From positions 124,001 through 188,000 of the forward strand of contig BAEM01000042.1 in assembly GCA_000314955.1 (NCBI GenBank): DNA of 64,000 nt, in the 5' to 3' direction. The notes under the pieces are model-generated. The model was not told the origin of the DNA. It searched no databases and was given only the letters and a program-made list of their open reading frames with translations. Made by a program: the position numbers and the translations under genes. Origin of the DNA: Paraglaciecola chathamensis S18K6. Its GTDB lineage: Bacteria; Pseudomonadota; Gammaproteobacteria; Enterobacterales; Alteromonadaceae. Every line of letters begins with the position of its first letter. Position 1 is the first letter of the stretch. Shown piece after piece: positions 47,225-55,190 of the stretch.

Positions 47225-47652
47225 ACTACGGATTGACGCTTTTGTCGCTGGGCGTCATAAGCTTCTTGCTTAGCCGCTTCAGGGATCTGCGCCCAAGCTG
47301 TTTTAATCGGTAACATCAAATTAATGACTTCGTCCATTATTTGCACACTGTTTTGTACGGTCGCGTCAGTTAATCTTTGCGCCATGTAATCATACAATGA
47401 GAATAAATTTTCAGCGACTTCTGCATCATTGCTTAAATCGAGCGTGTCACGAAGATTAATCAATATTGCTGTACATCTACCAATGTGCTGCGCCTTCTCC
47501 GCATACTCTTGCCGTTCTATACAGCCTTTCGCGTAAGCCATACGCTCAAGCGCGCCTTGCATTAGCATCAAGGTTAATTTGTGTGGATCTGCCTGGGCAA
47601 TTTCTTGTTTTAAATTACCTTTTTTATAAGCATTGATACCTTTTAAAGCCAT
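47221..47652 (-). CDS. fliS: FliS, flagellin chaperone
   Basis: FliS binds the flagellin C-terminus before export. The 143-aa protein shows YKKGNLKQEIAQADPHKLTL and MLMQGALERMAYAKGCIE as in the family, and TAILINLRDTLDLS. It follows fliD by 19 bases. Confidence 0.96.
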   Translation of the reverse strand: MALKGINAYKKGNLKQEIAQADPHKLTLMLMQGALERMAYAKGCIERQEYAEKAQHIGRCTAILINLRDTLDLSNDAEVAENLFSLYDYMAQRLTDATVQNSVQIMDEVINLMLPIKTAWAQIPEAAKQEAYDAQRQKRQSVV

Positions 47653-47671
47653 GTTAATTATCCTTTAAACT

Positions 47672-49153
47672 CTAAGCTGAACCCAAAGCAGCGACCAACG
47701 CTGAACCCGTTTGGTTAAGCTGTGCCACAGTCTGATCTAGATTCAAATATTTGTCGCGTAAAATCTGTTCTGATGAGGCCATTCGTAATTCGAATTGCTC
47801 TCTTTCATTCGCTAACTGGTCTTTCTGATCTCGAACGGAGCGTTCCCTAGACGACAGCAGACCACTAAAATTCGTATATTGCTCCACATATTCGTACATG
47901 CGAACAGCAACACCTTGCTCTTCATCAGCGAATAATGCAGCTATATCATCAAAATTATCTTCAAGGGCGTCGCGCAGTCTGTCCTCACCGCTACCAAAAC
48001 CATACTTATCTGACGAACCAATTTCTAAGTCTCCGTCGTCATTAAACTCGATTCCCAATTGGAATAGTGTCCCTAAACCAGACGAAGAGACACTAGAGCT
48101 AATCATGTTCGACAGTCCCTGCTGAATTCCCCGAATCATCGAGTCGCCGGCAAGGGCGCCATCTTCTTCTAAATCTGAAAGGCCATAACGAGTAAGTGCA
48201 GTAATTTGGGTATTCAACGCATTAAAGTTGTCTACAAAATCACGTATTTTTCCCTCTAGACCTTCTGAATCAAAACCGATTTTTAAGCTAGATGTGAGAG
48301 GTGTGACACCATCCTCTCCCAATTCTGATAGCTGAGAAACAGTAAATGATACGTTCTCAATCACATTCTCAAATACAGTGGTGCTACTTTCAACTGCGAT
48401 CCCATCGATGGTCGCCTTAGAATTTTGTGCATTTTTGACGGGAGATAGATAGTCAACGGTTTCAGTAGAGTTGGTAGTAGCCACTCTATTGAGCTCTGCC
48501 AAATCATTGTCGTTGACGATAACCAAATCATTCCCTTCCCCTTCAACAGAGGAGGTAAATACTAGCTTAGCGCCACCAGATGCAGTACCGGTATCGATAA
48601 TACTCGAGCGCACGCCGAAATTATCATCAGCGCTGTTAATAGCTGAGCTAAGTTGCTGCAATGTCATTCCTGCATTCACATCAATGGAGAAACTATCGCT
48701 GGTCGCGCCAATCTTAAATGTTAAACTTCCAGAAGGCGGGTCAAGTAAAGTGGGTTGGGTATAAACAGGATCGCTGGTACTGGAAAAACCACCGTCAGCG
48801 GCATTGTCAGTTTCAATACGACTACCACTGGCTATTTGTGTCACAGCGATAGCATAGGTTGCTTCAACGGCACTATTTGAAGCATCCGCGGTAAACGGCT
48901 CTATATTTTCGCTAGGGTTTTTAATAGTCGGTTCGCGACCTTTTAAGTTCGCATCGCTTCGCAGTTCGTCCACGCTATCCAAAAACTCTTTCATTTTAGA
49001 TTTTAGCGTGCCAATACTCGAAATTTCAGCGTCATAAGACTCTTCTTGTGAATCTAGTCGTTCTTGCTTAGGGGCACGTTCTGCCTCTAACAATTGACTC
49101 ACTAAAGCCTCTAAATCAAGTCCTGAGCCGACTCCTAGCGATTGAATTGACAT
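47672..49153 (-). CDS. fliD: FliD, filament cap protein
   Basis: FliD caps the filament and folds incoming flagellin. The 493-aa product has the N-terminal signature IQSLGVGSGLDLEALVSQLL and LLEAERAPKQERLD, and C-terminal coiled regions. It starts 28 bases after flaG with AGAGG upstream. Length is normal. Confidence 0.96.
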   Translation of the reverse strand: MSIQSLGVGSGLDLEALVSQLLEAERAPKQERLDSQEESYDAEISSIGTLKSKMKEFLDSVDELRSDANLKGREPTIKNPSENIEPFTADASNSAVEATYAIAVTQIASGSRIETDNAADGGFSSTSDPVYTQPTLLDPPSGSLTFKIGATSDSFSIDVNAGMTLQQLSSAINSADDNFGVRSSIIDTGTASGGAKLVFTSSVEGEGNDLVIVNDNDLAELNRVATTNSTETVDYLSPVKNAQNSKATIDGIAVESSTTVFENVIENVSFTVSQLSELGEDGVTPLTSSLKIGFDSEGLEGKIRDFVDNFNALNTQITALTRYGLSDLEEDGALAGDSMIRGIQQGLSNMISSSVSSSGLGTLFQLGIEFNDDGDLEIGSSDKYGFGSGEDRLRDALEDNFDDIAALFADEEQGVAVRMYEYVEQYTNFSGLLSSRERSVRDQKDQLANEREQFELRMASSEQILRDKYLNLDQTVAQLNQTGSALVAALGSA

Positions 49154-49181
49154 AATTACCTCTTATTTAGATACACATGCG

Positions 49182-49622
49182 TTATGCCTGCTTATCAAAA
49201 AACATACCTACTGCTGAACCAACATCCATCTGCAACTCTTTGATACGCCGTGATAAACTCAACACCTCTTCAGTCGGGATTTGTCTAATAATATCCCCAC
49301 TATCAGAGTCGGTCACCTTAACCACTTGTTTACCACTATCGTCATCCACCGAAAAATTCAACTGCTTATTTCTCGTTTGAACAAACTCAATCACCTCTGA
49401 AATCGCTTCTTCCAAGTTTTGCTGATTTGGTTGCAACGCCTCATCTAGTTCTTTATCGGCGGTTAGCAAAATCTCTTTAGCTTGCTCGATATTGGCTTCC
49501 TTTACTGAATTCGATTCAAATAAAGTTGCACTGGTTTGCCGAGAAGCAGCTACGTTTTCAGAGTTTGTATCGTCTGCAAAAATAGCAACATTCTTGCCAA
49601 CTTGTGAAAGATTAATATCCAT
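49182..49622 (-). CDS. flaG: FlaG family protein
   Basis: FlaG influences filament length in polar flagella. The 146-aa protein has the FlaG domain in its second half (NKQLNFSVDDDSGKQVVKVT, DIIRQIPTEEVLSLSRRIKE). The first half is low complexity. The gene lies between a flagellin and fliD, its usual site. Confidence 0.92.
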   Translation of the reverse strand: MDINLSQVGKNVAIFADDTNSENVAASRQTSATLFESNSVKEANIEQAKEILLTADKELDEALQPNQQNLEEAISEVIEFVQTRNKQLNFSVDDDSGKQVVKVTDSDSGDIIRQIPTEEVLSLSRRIKELQMDVGSAVGMFFDKQA

Positions 49623-49643
49623 AATGTCCCCCTAAAACAAGGA

Positions 49644-49677
49644 AGGGAACATGGCATGTTAATATCCTATGTTCCCT
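49644..49677 (-). terminator. hairpin after flagellin 1 (possible attenuator)
   Basis: A 9-bp stem (AGGGAACAT with ATGTTCCCT) with a 16-base loop lies between flagellin 1 and flaG. Its minus-strand 3' side is followed by TCCTTGTTTTAGG, not a strong U-run, so it may allow partial read-through into flaG-fliD-fliS. Confidence 0.4.
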
Positions 49678-49749
49678 CTTCATAAATCCTATCAACCGAA
49701 CACTATTATTCAGTATAAACTATTTTTAAATGACCACTGAGTAAGGCAA

Positions 49750-50574
49750 TTATCCTAAGAGGCTTAAGGCGGTTTGGGGAGCCTGATTTGCTTGACTCAA
49801 AACCGAAAGTGATGCTTGCTGAATAATTTGATTACGAGTCAATTCAGCGGTCTCTGCAGCAAAATCCGTATCGCGTATACGTGAGCGTGCACTGGATATA
49901 TTCTCAGATATATTGCTTAAGTTACGAATGGTCGATTGGAAGCGATTTTGCAACGCACCTAAGTCAGCACGAACCCCACCAACAACCGAAATCGCTTCGG
50001 AAATAGCCTGCAATGCGGCTGACGCACCATCAACCGTATCCACGTTTAAATCATCGATATTTAAACCTGTAGCCCCAAAACCATCATTGCGTGACAGATT
50101 CACTGAAATATTTTGGTTACCGTTTGCGCCCACCAAAAAGCTAGCTGAGAAGGTACCTACCAAAATATCCGTCGTTCCGAACTGTGTGTCGGTTGAAATA
50201 CGTGTAATTTCAGACTTAAGAGCGGACACTTCTTTTTGCAGGGCAGCTCTATCGGCATCTGAGTTAATGCCGTTCTGAGATTGCACAGCTAGCTGACGAA
50301 TACGTTGTAGAGAAGACGTTACTTCTCCTAAGGCGCCCTCAGCGGTTTGCGCTAACGAAATAGCGTCGTTTGCGTTTCTTGCTGCTTGATCTAGCCCTTG
50401 TATTTGGGTTGTTAAACGATCGGATATTTGTAACCCTGCTGCATCATCTGCCGCTCGGTTAATACGAAACCCTGATGATAAACGCTCAAACGACGTATTG
50501 AGTGACGCGCCTGAATTGAACAACTGACGCTGAGCATTCAATGACGGTACGTTAGTATTTACGAATAATGCCAT
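49750..50574 (-). CDS. fliC: flagellin 1
   Basis: The 274-aa flagellin has the conserved N-terminal D0/D1 (ALFVNTNVPSLNAQRQLFNS, RLSSGFRINRAADDAAGLQI) and C-terminal region (SARSRIRDTDFAAETAELTR, ending NQAPQTALSLLG). Only a very short central part remains between D1 halves, so the outer D2/D3 domains are absent. It is about 90% identical to flagellin 3 by eye (some 24 differences). AGGAGG precedes the ATG at 50574 and a sigma-28 site lies at 50744-50770. Confidence 0.97.
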   Translation of the reverse strand: MALFVNTNVPSLNAQRQLFNSGASLNTSFERLSSGFRINRAADDAAGLQISDRLTTQIQGLDQAARNANDAISLAQTAEGALGEVTSSLQRIRQLAVQSQNGINSDADRAALQKEVSALKSEITRISTDTQFGTTDILVGTFSASFLVGANGNQNISVNLSRNDGFGATGLNIDDLNVDTVDGASAALQAISEAISVVGGVRADLGALQNRFQSTIRNLSNISENISSARSRIRDTDFAAETAELTRNQIIQQASLSVLSQANQAPQTALSLLG

Positions 50575-50743
50575 GATAAAACCTCCTGGAAACCTACCTT
50601 TAGCCTATTAAGCTCAGTAAGCCCGCCTCAAAATTCAGTTGCAATGAGCCTCCTCATTGAAACCGCCTCACTACGTTTTTGCTTGGTACCTCTACCTCAC
50701 AAAAACGCTACAAGTGATTAGTTAGATCACCCCTCAACTAATG

Positions 50744-50770
50744 TTATCGACCACAACTTCAGCAACTTTA
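50744..50770 (-). promoter_or_regulatory. sigma-28 promoter of flagellin 1
   Basis: The minus strand reads TAAAGTTG, 11 bases, GTCGATAA, close to the FliA consensus, 170 bases before the flagellin 1 start. The long leader could carry translational control. Confidence 0.78.
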
Positions 50771-50917
50771 ATTTTTATACGACTTTTTTTGAAAAAAATT
50801 TCTGCCAGATCGGAATATATAAAACAACGCAATAGAAACTTATTGGCACGCAAAGTGCTTATCCAGAAGGGTGATGCAATAAAAAATTGAGAAACGCCAA
50901 GAACTTGGCGGGGAAAT

Positions 50918-50945
50918 AAAAAAGGCCGGGCCAAATGACCCGACC
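50918..50945 (-). terminator. terminator upstream of flagellin 1 promoter
   Basis: The minus strand forms a 7-bp stem (GGTCGGG with CCCGGCC, one G-U) around an 8-base loop followed by six T. It would end the transcript of flagellin 2, far behind its stop codon at 51882. Confidence 0.75.
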
Positions 50946-50954
50946 AAATTGCTC

Positions 50955-50965
50955 ACGTTAGGAGA
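50955..50965 (-). repeat. flagellin 3'-region motif, copy downstream of flagellin 2
   Basis: ACGTTAGGAGA occurs here and at 52995-53005. In both places it lies about 10 bases ahead of a minus-strand terminator that follows a flagellin gene. Confidence 0.55.
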
Positions 50966-51778
50966 ACGAGCAAAAAAGTTTCTGTCCGACTGGCAGATCA
51001 GAGAATGAATACTGGCCTCTCAACCAAACTTCTACACTCTCAGTTCTGTTGGTCGGCGTTTTTGCGCAACTCCAGTCACGCATCTTCCCTGACAAAATGA
51101 AGCAACCGTCCTTGGTTACTTTCAGGGTGGCCTCTCATTTCCTACCCTCTGAGTAATTCTTTAGCAAATGACATTTAACTAATAGGTTAACTGTACATCG
51201 TGCATGTCAGCGATAATGAGAGTATCGCAGCACCTAACAGGTCAATACTGCCGGTTAGACGGCAAATTTTGTAAAATAAGTTGCCAAACTTTGCCGCTCA
51301 TCGCCACTTATTGAGAACGAACGGGGCGTTTATGAAACTCCCCTGATGATTAAATTATATTCACTCATCAGTTCATACGGCCTATTTCAATCATCTTTAT
51401 AGTGACTACCTAAGACTTACGTTTCATTGCTTCATTGAAACGCTAGTACGAAGAGTATTCGGTATCAATTTTCTGGCAAACTCTTATAAAGGAAGCAACG
51501 GTCCTACATTTTATAAATAGTGTTTCGGTACATTCCTAACAACAGCTTGCTCTAAACTGAATTTCATTAATTAATCCATAGTGCTAAAACAAGGTGGCTC
51601 TAACCAATTATCACGTAGAGCAAATTTTCCTGAAACTCGTTTTGGCACACAACCTGCTTTACTATATCGCCAACTGGTACCCTGGTTGGCATGTTTTGTC
51701 TGTGTTACCACACAGCAAAATGTATCGAGCGAAAGCTCTAGCTGACAGGCAGGTTTGATGGCCTAAACCTCAAAACCT

Positions 51779-51792
51779 CACTACCTCCTGGC
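51779..51792 (-). repeat. flagellin 3'-region motif CACTACCTCCTGGC, copy 1
   Basis: The 14-base sequence is found exactly here and at 53049-53062, each time shortly behind a flagellin stop codon (90 and 49 bases). On the transcript it reads with an AGGAGGT core similar to a ribosome site, but no reading frame of note follows. Confidence 0.6.
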
Positions 51793-51881
51793 GTCTTCCT
51801 TGTCTGTCAGCCATTTCTAAGTTACTTCATTTTCATCATCAAATGCCACCTACACCATAGAGTAAGCAGCACCATTTAGCT

Positions 51882-52712
51882 TTATCCTTGCAACAATTGC
51901 AGTGCTGACTGAGGTCTTTGGTTCGCCTGGCCTAACACAGTGATACTCGCCTGTTGGATAATCTGCCAACGCGTAAGCTCTGCGGTTTCTACGGCAAAAT
52001 CAGTATCTCTAATTCGACTACGTGCTGCTGAAACATTCTCAGAAATATTACTTAAGTTACGTATTGTAGACTGGAATCTATTTTGTATTGCACCGAGATC
52101 AGCGCGCTTTGCATCGATGATAGAAATGGCTTCTAATACTGCAACCATGGCCCTTGAAGCATCAGCGACTGTTGCCACGGATATGTCTTCCCCGTCAAAT
52201 AAACCTGCAGCACCAAAACCGTTGGTACGCGATATGTTTATACTGATAGTTTGACCTGGGTTTGCTCCGACTAGAAAAGCCGACGAGTAATCACCACCCA
52301 AGATATTTACCCCACCAAACTGCGTGGTAGCGGCAATACGGCTCATTTCAAATTTCAACGCGTCGACTTCTTTTTGCAGAGCTAAACGATCTGCGGATGC
52401 ATTGATCCCATTTTGGGCCTGTACTGCAAGCACTCGAATACGCTGTAACGCTGTAGTCACTTCGCCTAACGCGCCTTCAGCGGTTTGCGCTAAGGAAATG
52501 CCATCGTTGGCGTTTCGGACAGCCATATTAAGACCTAAAACTTGAGTAGTGAGTCGGTTAGATATTTGCAATCCTGCCGCGTCATCTTTGGCGCTATTAA
52601 TTCTAAAACCAGATGACAATCTTTCAAACGACGTATTTAAGTTGTTGTTCGACGTGAATAATTGACGGGTAGCATTCAACGACGACACATTCGTATTAAC
52701 GAATAAGCTCAT
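51882..52712 (-). CDS. fliC: flagellin 2 (divergent)
   Basis: This 276-aa flagellin shares the D0/D1 frame (SLFVNTNVSSLNATRQLFTS, RLSSGFRINSAKDDAAGLQI) but is the most divergent of the three: it has ELTRWQIIQQASITVLG where flagellins 1 and 3 have Asn in place of Trp, and a different centre (DGEDISVATVADASRAMVAV). It also lacks outer domains. AGGAG precedes the ATG at 52712 and a sigma-28 site lies at 52865-52892. Confidence 0.96.
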   Translation of the reverse strand: MSLFVNTNVSSLNATRQLFTSNNNLNTSFERLSSGFRINSAKDDAAGLQISNRLTTQVLGLNMAVRNANDGISLAQTAEGALGEVTTALQRIRVLAVQAQNGINASADRLALQKEVDALKFEMSRIAATTQFGGVNILGGDYSSAFLVGANPGQTISINISRTNGFGAAGLFDGEDISVATVADASRAMVAVLEAISIIDAKRADLGAIQNRFQSTIRNLSNISENVSAARSRIRDTDFAVETAELTRWQIIQQASITVLGQANQRPQSALQLLQG

Positions 52713-52864
52713 TTTCTTTCTCCTAACGATTTTTTTTAAACCATCACCCGACTATTGATTTTATTATTGTCGTGGTGAACACAGGACCTTGCTTTAATTA
52801 TTATTGGTCTCTGTTCTAGCGCTGGCTTATTATTTTTATGAGTTACCTAGCGACTATGTTTAAG

Positions 52865-52892
52865 TTATCGAACGGACACAGAAAATCCTTTA
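52865..52892 (-). promoter_or_regulatory. sigma-28 promoter of flagellin 2
   Basis: The minus strand reads TAAAGGAT, then 12 bases, then TTCGATAA. This is one base longer in spacing than the promoters of flagellins 1 and 3, and may be weaker. It is 153 bases before the ATG at 52712. Confidence 0.65.
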
Positions 52893-52956
52893 GCAAAAAA
52901 AATGACTAAATATTTTTTCTTTTTTAATTCATTAGGTTACGAGTAAAAATAATTGC

Positions 52957-52985
52957 AAAAAAAGCCGAAGGATAACCTTCGGCTT
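52957..52985 (-). terminator. strong terminator of flagellin 3
   Basis: A perfect 10-bp stem (AAGCCGAAGG with CCTTCGGCTT) and a 4-base loop, followed on the minus strand by seven T. It lies 126 bases behind the flagellin 3 stop, in the 398-base gap that also holds the flagellin 2 promoter. Confidence 0.93.
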
Positions 52986-52994
52986 AACGCTCTT

Positions 52995-53005
52995 ACGTTA
53001 GGAGA
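52995..53005 (-). repeat. flagellin 3'-region motif, copy downstream of flagellin 3
   Basis: ACGTTAGGAGA, second copy of the motif at 50955-50965, 10 bases ahead of the terminator stem. Confidence 0.55.
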
Positions 53006-53048
53006 GAGTGAGCGGACTCTCAACTGATTGGTTCTTTTTAACCTGGTG

Positions 53049-53062
53049 CACTACCTCCTGGC
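53049..53062 (-). repeat. flagellin 3'-region motif CACTACCTCCTGGC, copy 2
   Basis: Exact second copy of the element at 51779-51792, located 49 bases behind the stop of flagellin 3. Confidence 0.6.
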
Positions 53063-53110
53063 TTCAAAGCCCCAAGCAGTAGGGTCTCGAAACCTAGGTT
53101 AACTAACCAA

Positions 53111-53935
53111 TTAACCTAGTAAAGATAAAGCTGACTGAGGACGCTGATTAGCCTGGCTCAGTACGGTTAAACTTGCCTGCTGAATGATTTGGTTACGCGT
53201 CAATTCTGCAGTTTCTGAGGCGAAATCAGTGTCACGAATTCGTGAACGTGCACCTGATACGTTCTCAGAAATATTTGATAAGTTACGAATAGTTGATTGG
53301 AAACGGTTTTGCAGCGCACCCAAATCAGCTCTAACGCCACCAACTGAAGATATGGCTTCTGATATTGCCGTCAACGCAGCTGATGCACCTTCAACAGTGT
53401 CGATGTTTAAATCGTCAATGTTCAATCCTGCAGCACCAAAACCATCGGGGCGAGACAAGTTTACTGAAATGTTTTGTCCACCGTTCGCACCAACAAGGAA
53501 TTTAGCGGAAAAGGTTCCATCTAGAATATCCGTTGTACCGAACTGTGAATCAGTTGAAATACGTGTAATTTCAGATTTAAGCGCAGACACTTCTTTTTGC
53601 AAAGCAACACGGTCCGCAGATGAGTTAATCCCATTCTGAGATTGAACCGCCAACTGACGAATACGTTGTAGTGAAGAAGTAACTTCACCCAATGCACCTT
53701 CAGCGGTTTGCGTCAATGAAATCGCATCGTTAGCGTTTCTTGCTGCTTGGTCTAAGCCCTGTATCTGCGTGGTCAAACGGTCAGTGATTTGAAGACCTGC
53801 AGCGTCATCTGCTGCACGGTTAATACGAAATCCTGATGAAAGACGTTCAAAAGAAGTATTCAAGCTAGAAGCTGAATTGAATAATTGGCGTTGTGCGTTC
53901 AAAGACGACACGTTGGTATTTACGAATAAACCCAT
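53111..53935 (-). CDS. fliC: flagellin 3
   Basis: The 274-aa flagellin (GLFVNTNVSSLNAQRQLFNS at the start, NQRPQSALSLLG at the end) is the near twin of flagellin 1. Differences are spread and cluster slightly in the central part. Ser/Thr residues in the exposed centre (for example TDSQFGTTDILDGTFS) are candidate O-glycosylation sites. AGGAG lies before the ATG at 53935, and a sigma-28 promoter at 54061-54087. Confidence 0.97.
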   Translation of the reverse strand: MGLFVNTNVSSLNAQRQLFNSASSLNTSFERLSSGFRINRAADDAAGLQITDRLTTQIQGLDQAARNANDAISLTQTAEGALGEVTSSLQRIRQLAVQSQNGINSSADRVALQKEVSALKSEITRISTDSQFGTTDILDGTFSAKFLVGANGGQNISVNLSRPDGFGAAGLNIDDLNIDTVEGASAALTAISEAISSVGGVRADLGALQNRFQSTIRNLSNISENVSGARSRIRDTDFASETAELTRNQIIQQASLTVLSQANQRPQSALSLLG

Positions 53936-54060
53936 GGTTTTCTCCTACACTCTCAGTCCAGTTTTCACTGGCAACCGAAAATCTAAATCGGTGGTTAAAT
54001 AACACTAATTAGTATGATGACTTGTTAAATAAATCATCATTACTGGCTCTCTCAGAAATG

Positions 54061-54087
54061 TTATCGACGGTAGGAAAATTCTCTTTA
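54061..54087 (-). promoter_or_regulatory. sigma-28 promoter of flagellin 3
   Basis: The minus strand reads TAAAGAGA, 11 bases, GTCGATAA, 126 bases before the flagellin 3 start. It lies just after the hairpin at 54095-54121 in the direction of transcription. Confidence 0.76.
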
Positions 54088-54089
54088 AC

Positions 54090-54121
54090 AAAAATTTGCC
54101 GTTTTTTAAGAAAACGGCAAA
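54090..54121 (-). terminator. terminator ahead of flagellin 3 promoter
   Basis: A perfect 11-bp stem (TTTGCCGTTTT with AAAACGGCAAA) with a 5-base loop and five T after it on the minus strand. It could end transcripts of the flgF-L operon that run past flgL and antisense through the propeller gene, insulating the flagellin promoter. Confidence 0.65.
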
Positions 54122-54191
54122 CTATTGCCGCTTTGCAATTGCTAACCAATTGAGTTTCAATGGTTTTATTGAACCAAAATGATTAAAAATA

Positions 54192-55130
54192 ATGCAAATT
54201 AAAAATATTAAGCGCCTAACTTACGCTCACAAGCATCATGCATTTACCGATTTATGCGACTTTAGGGGGGCGCTATATTGCTGCTATCGAGTGGCAAGCA
54301 ACCATGTAAGTGGTGATGGTGTAATAAATATCGTCACTTTAACCACGAATACTGAGGTGAAATATACACAGCGTATTAGTCTTCCCAGCACAGATCTGCG
54401 GGACCCTAAGTTAAGTATTACCCCAAAGGGTGAGTTGATGCTGTTAGCTTATGCGCGTAGATCGGCATCTTCCCACCGTTTAGGGCTGTTGGGAGAAAAT
54501 ACCCCCGTCATCTGGACATCACAAGATGGTCTCAGCTGGTCTAGTCCGACAAACATAGGTGAGAAACATTGGTGGCTGTGGCGTTTACGTTGGCATAACA
54601 ATAGCGCCTATGGTTTGGCATACAACCGCTCAGCAAATGCAGTGCATTTGTACTCAGGCCAACCTAAACAAAGTTTTCATCGTGTTAAAAGCAATGTATT
54701 TAGTTTGCAAACGCATAACAGGGGCTACCCCAACGAAAGTGATATGTGCTTTACAGATAACGGAACCGCTTATGTTATTTTGCGCAGAGACAGTGATACA
54801 TACAGCGCACAACTTGGAGTAAGCCAAGCGCCTTACACGCAATGGCACTGGACAGATTTAGGCTTTTACTTAGGTGGGCCAAACATGCTCAAGCTTGATG
54901 AGCAAAGCGCGTTGCTAGCGGGAAGAGTTTTGTACAAAAATAAGCTGGTTACAGCAGTGCTGAAGATAGAATTCAAAAGTGCCAGAGTGACACCGCTCAA
55001 AATACTGCCATCGTCAGGCGATAACAGCTACCCTGGCATGGTTAGGCGCGGAAATACCTTATTCGTTAGCTATTATTCAGCTCATCAAGACCAGCAGGCC
55101 CACATATATTTAGCGGAGTTAACGCTTTAG
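54192..55130 (+). CDS. sialidase-like beta-propeller protein
   Basis: The 312-aa product has repeated propeller strands and an Asp-box-like motif in WTSQDGLSWSSPT, with PKLSITPKGELMLLAYARRS as in exo-alpha-sialidase-like domains. No signal peptide is seen. It is the only plus-strand gene in the structural part of the locus, between flagellin 3 and flgL, facing flgL tail to tail. No ribosome site is evident. The role is unknown; handling of a nonulosonic-acid glycan is a guess. Confidence 0.62.
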   Translation: MQIKNIKRLTYAHKHHAFTDLCDFRGALYCCYRVASNHVSGDGVINIVTLTTNTEVKYTQRISLPSTDLRDPKLSITPKGELMLLAYARRSASSHRLGLLGENTPVIWTSQDGLSWSSPTNIGEKHWWLWRLRWHNNSAYGLAYNRSANAVHLYSGQPKQSFHRVKSNVFSLQTHNRGYPNESDMCFTDNGTAYVILRRDSDTYSAQLGVSQAPYTQWHWTDLGFYLGGPNMLKLDEQSALLAGRVLYKNKLVTAVLKIEFKSARVTPLKILPSSGDNSYPGMVRRGNTLFVSYYSAHQDQQAHIYLAELTL

Positions 55131-55190
55131 GCGTCGAAAACGCACCACTACGCTATATACAACGACTTATCCTGAGATAGCTAAATCCCC

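Larger units (their letters stand above)
50946..51881. other. hairpin-rich non-coding interval between flagellins 2 and 1
   Basis: No supported gene lies in this 936-base stretch. It contains several short perfect inverted repeats: CTGATGA at 51343-51349 with 51365-51371, CGTTTCA at 51420-51426 with 51436-51442, CTGTGT at 51700-51705 with 51710-51715, and GAGC-GAAA-GCTC at 51727-51738. The motif at 51779-51792 is shared with the 3' region of flagellin 3. It may be an expanded 3' untranslated region, a structured RNA, or the remains of a lost flagellin unit. Confidence 0.5.

Noticed and set aside
50734-50934. 66-codon minus-strand frame ahead of flagellin 1
   Set aside because: It overlaps both the sigma-28 promoter and a terminator hairpin, has no ribosome site, and shows no protein-like composition.
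53006-53050. 17-codon GTG frame next to the GGAGG core behind flagellin 3
   Set aside because: Spacing between GGAGG and GTG is only two bases, and the related site behind flagellin 2 has a stop after three codons.
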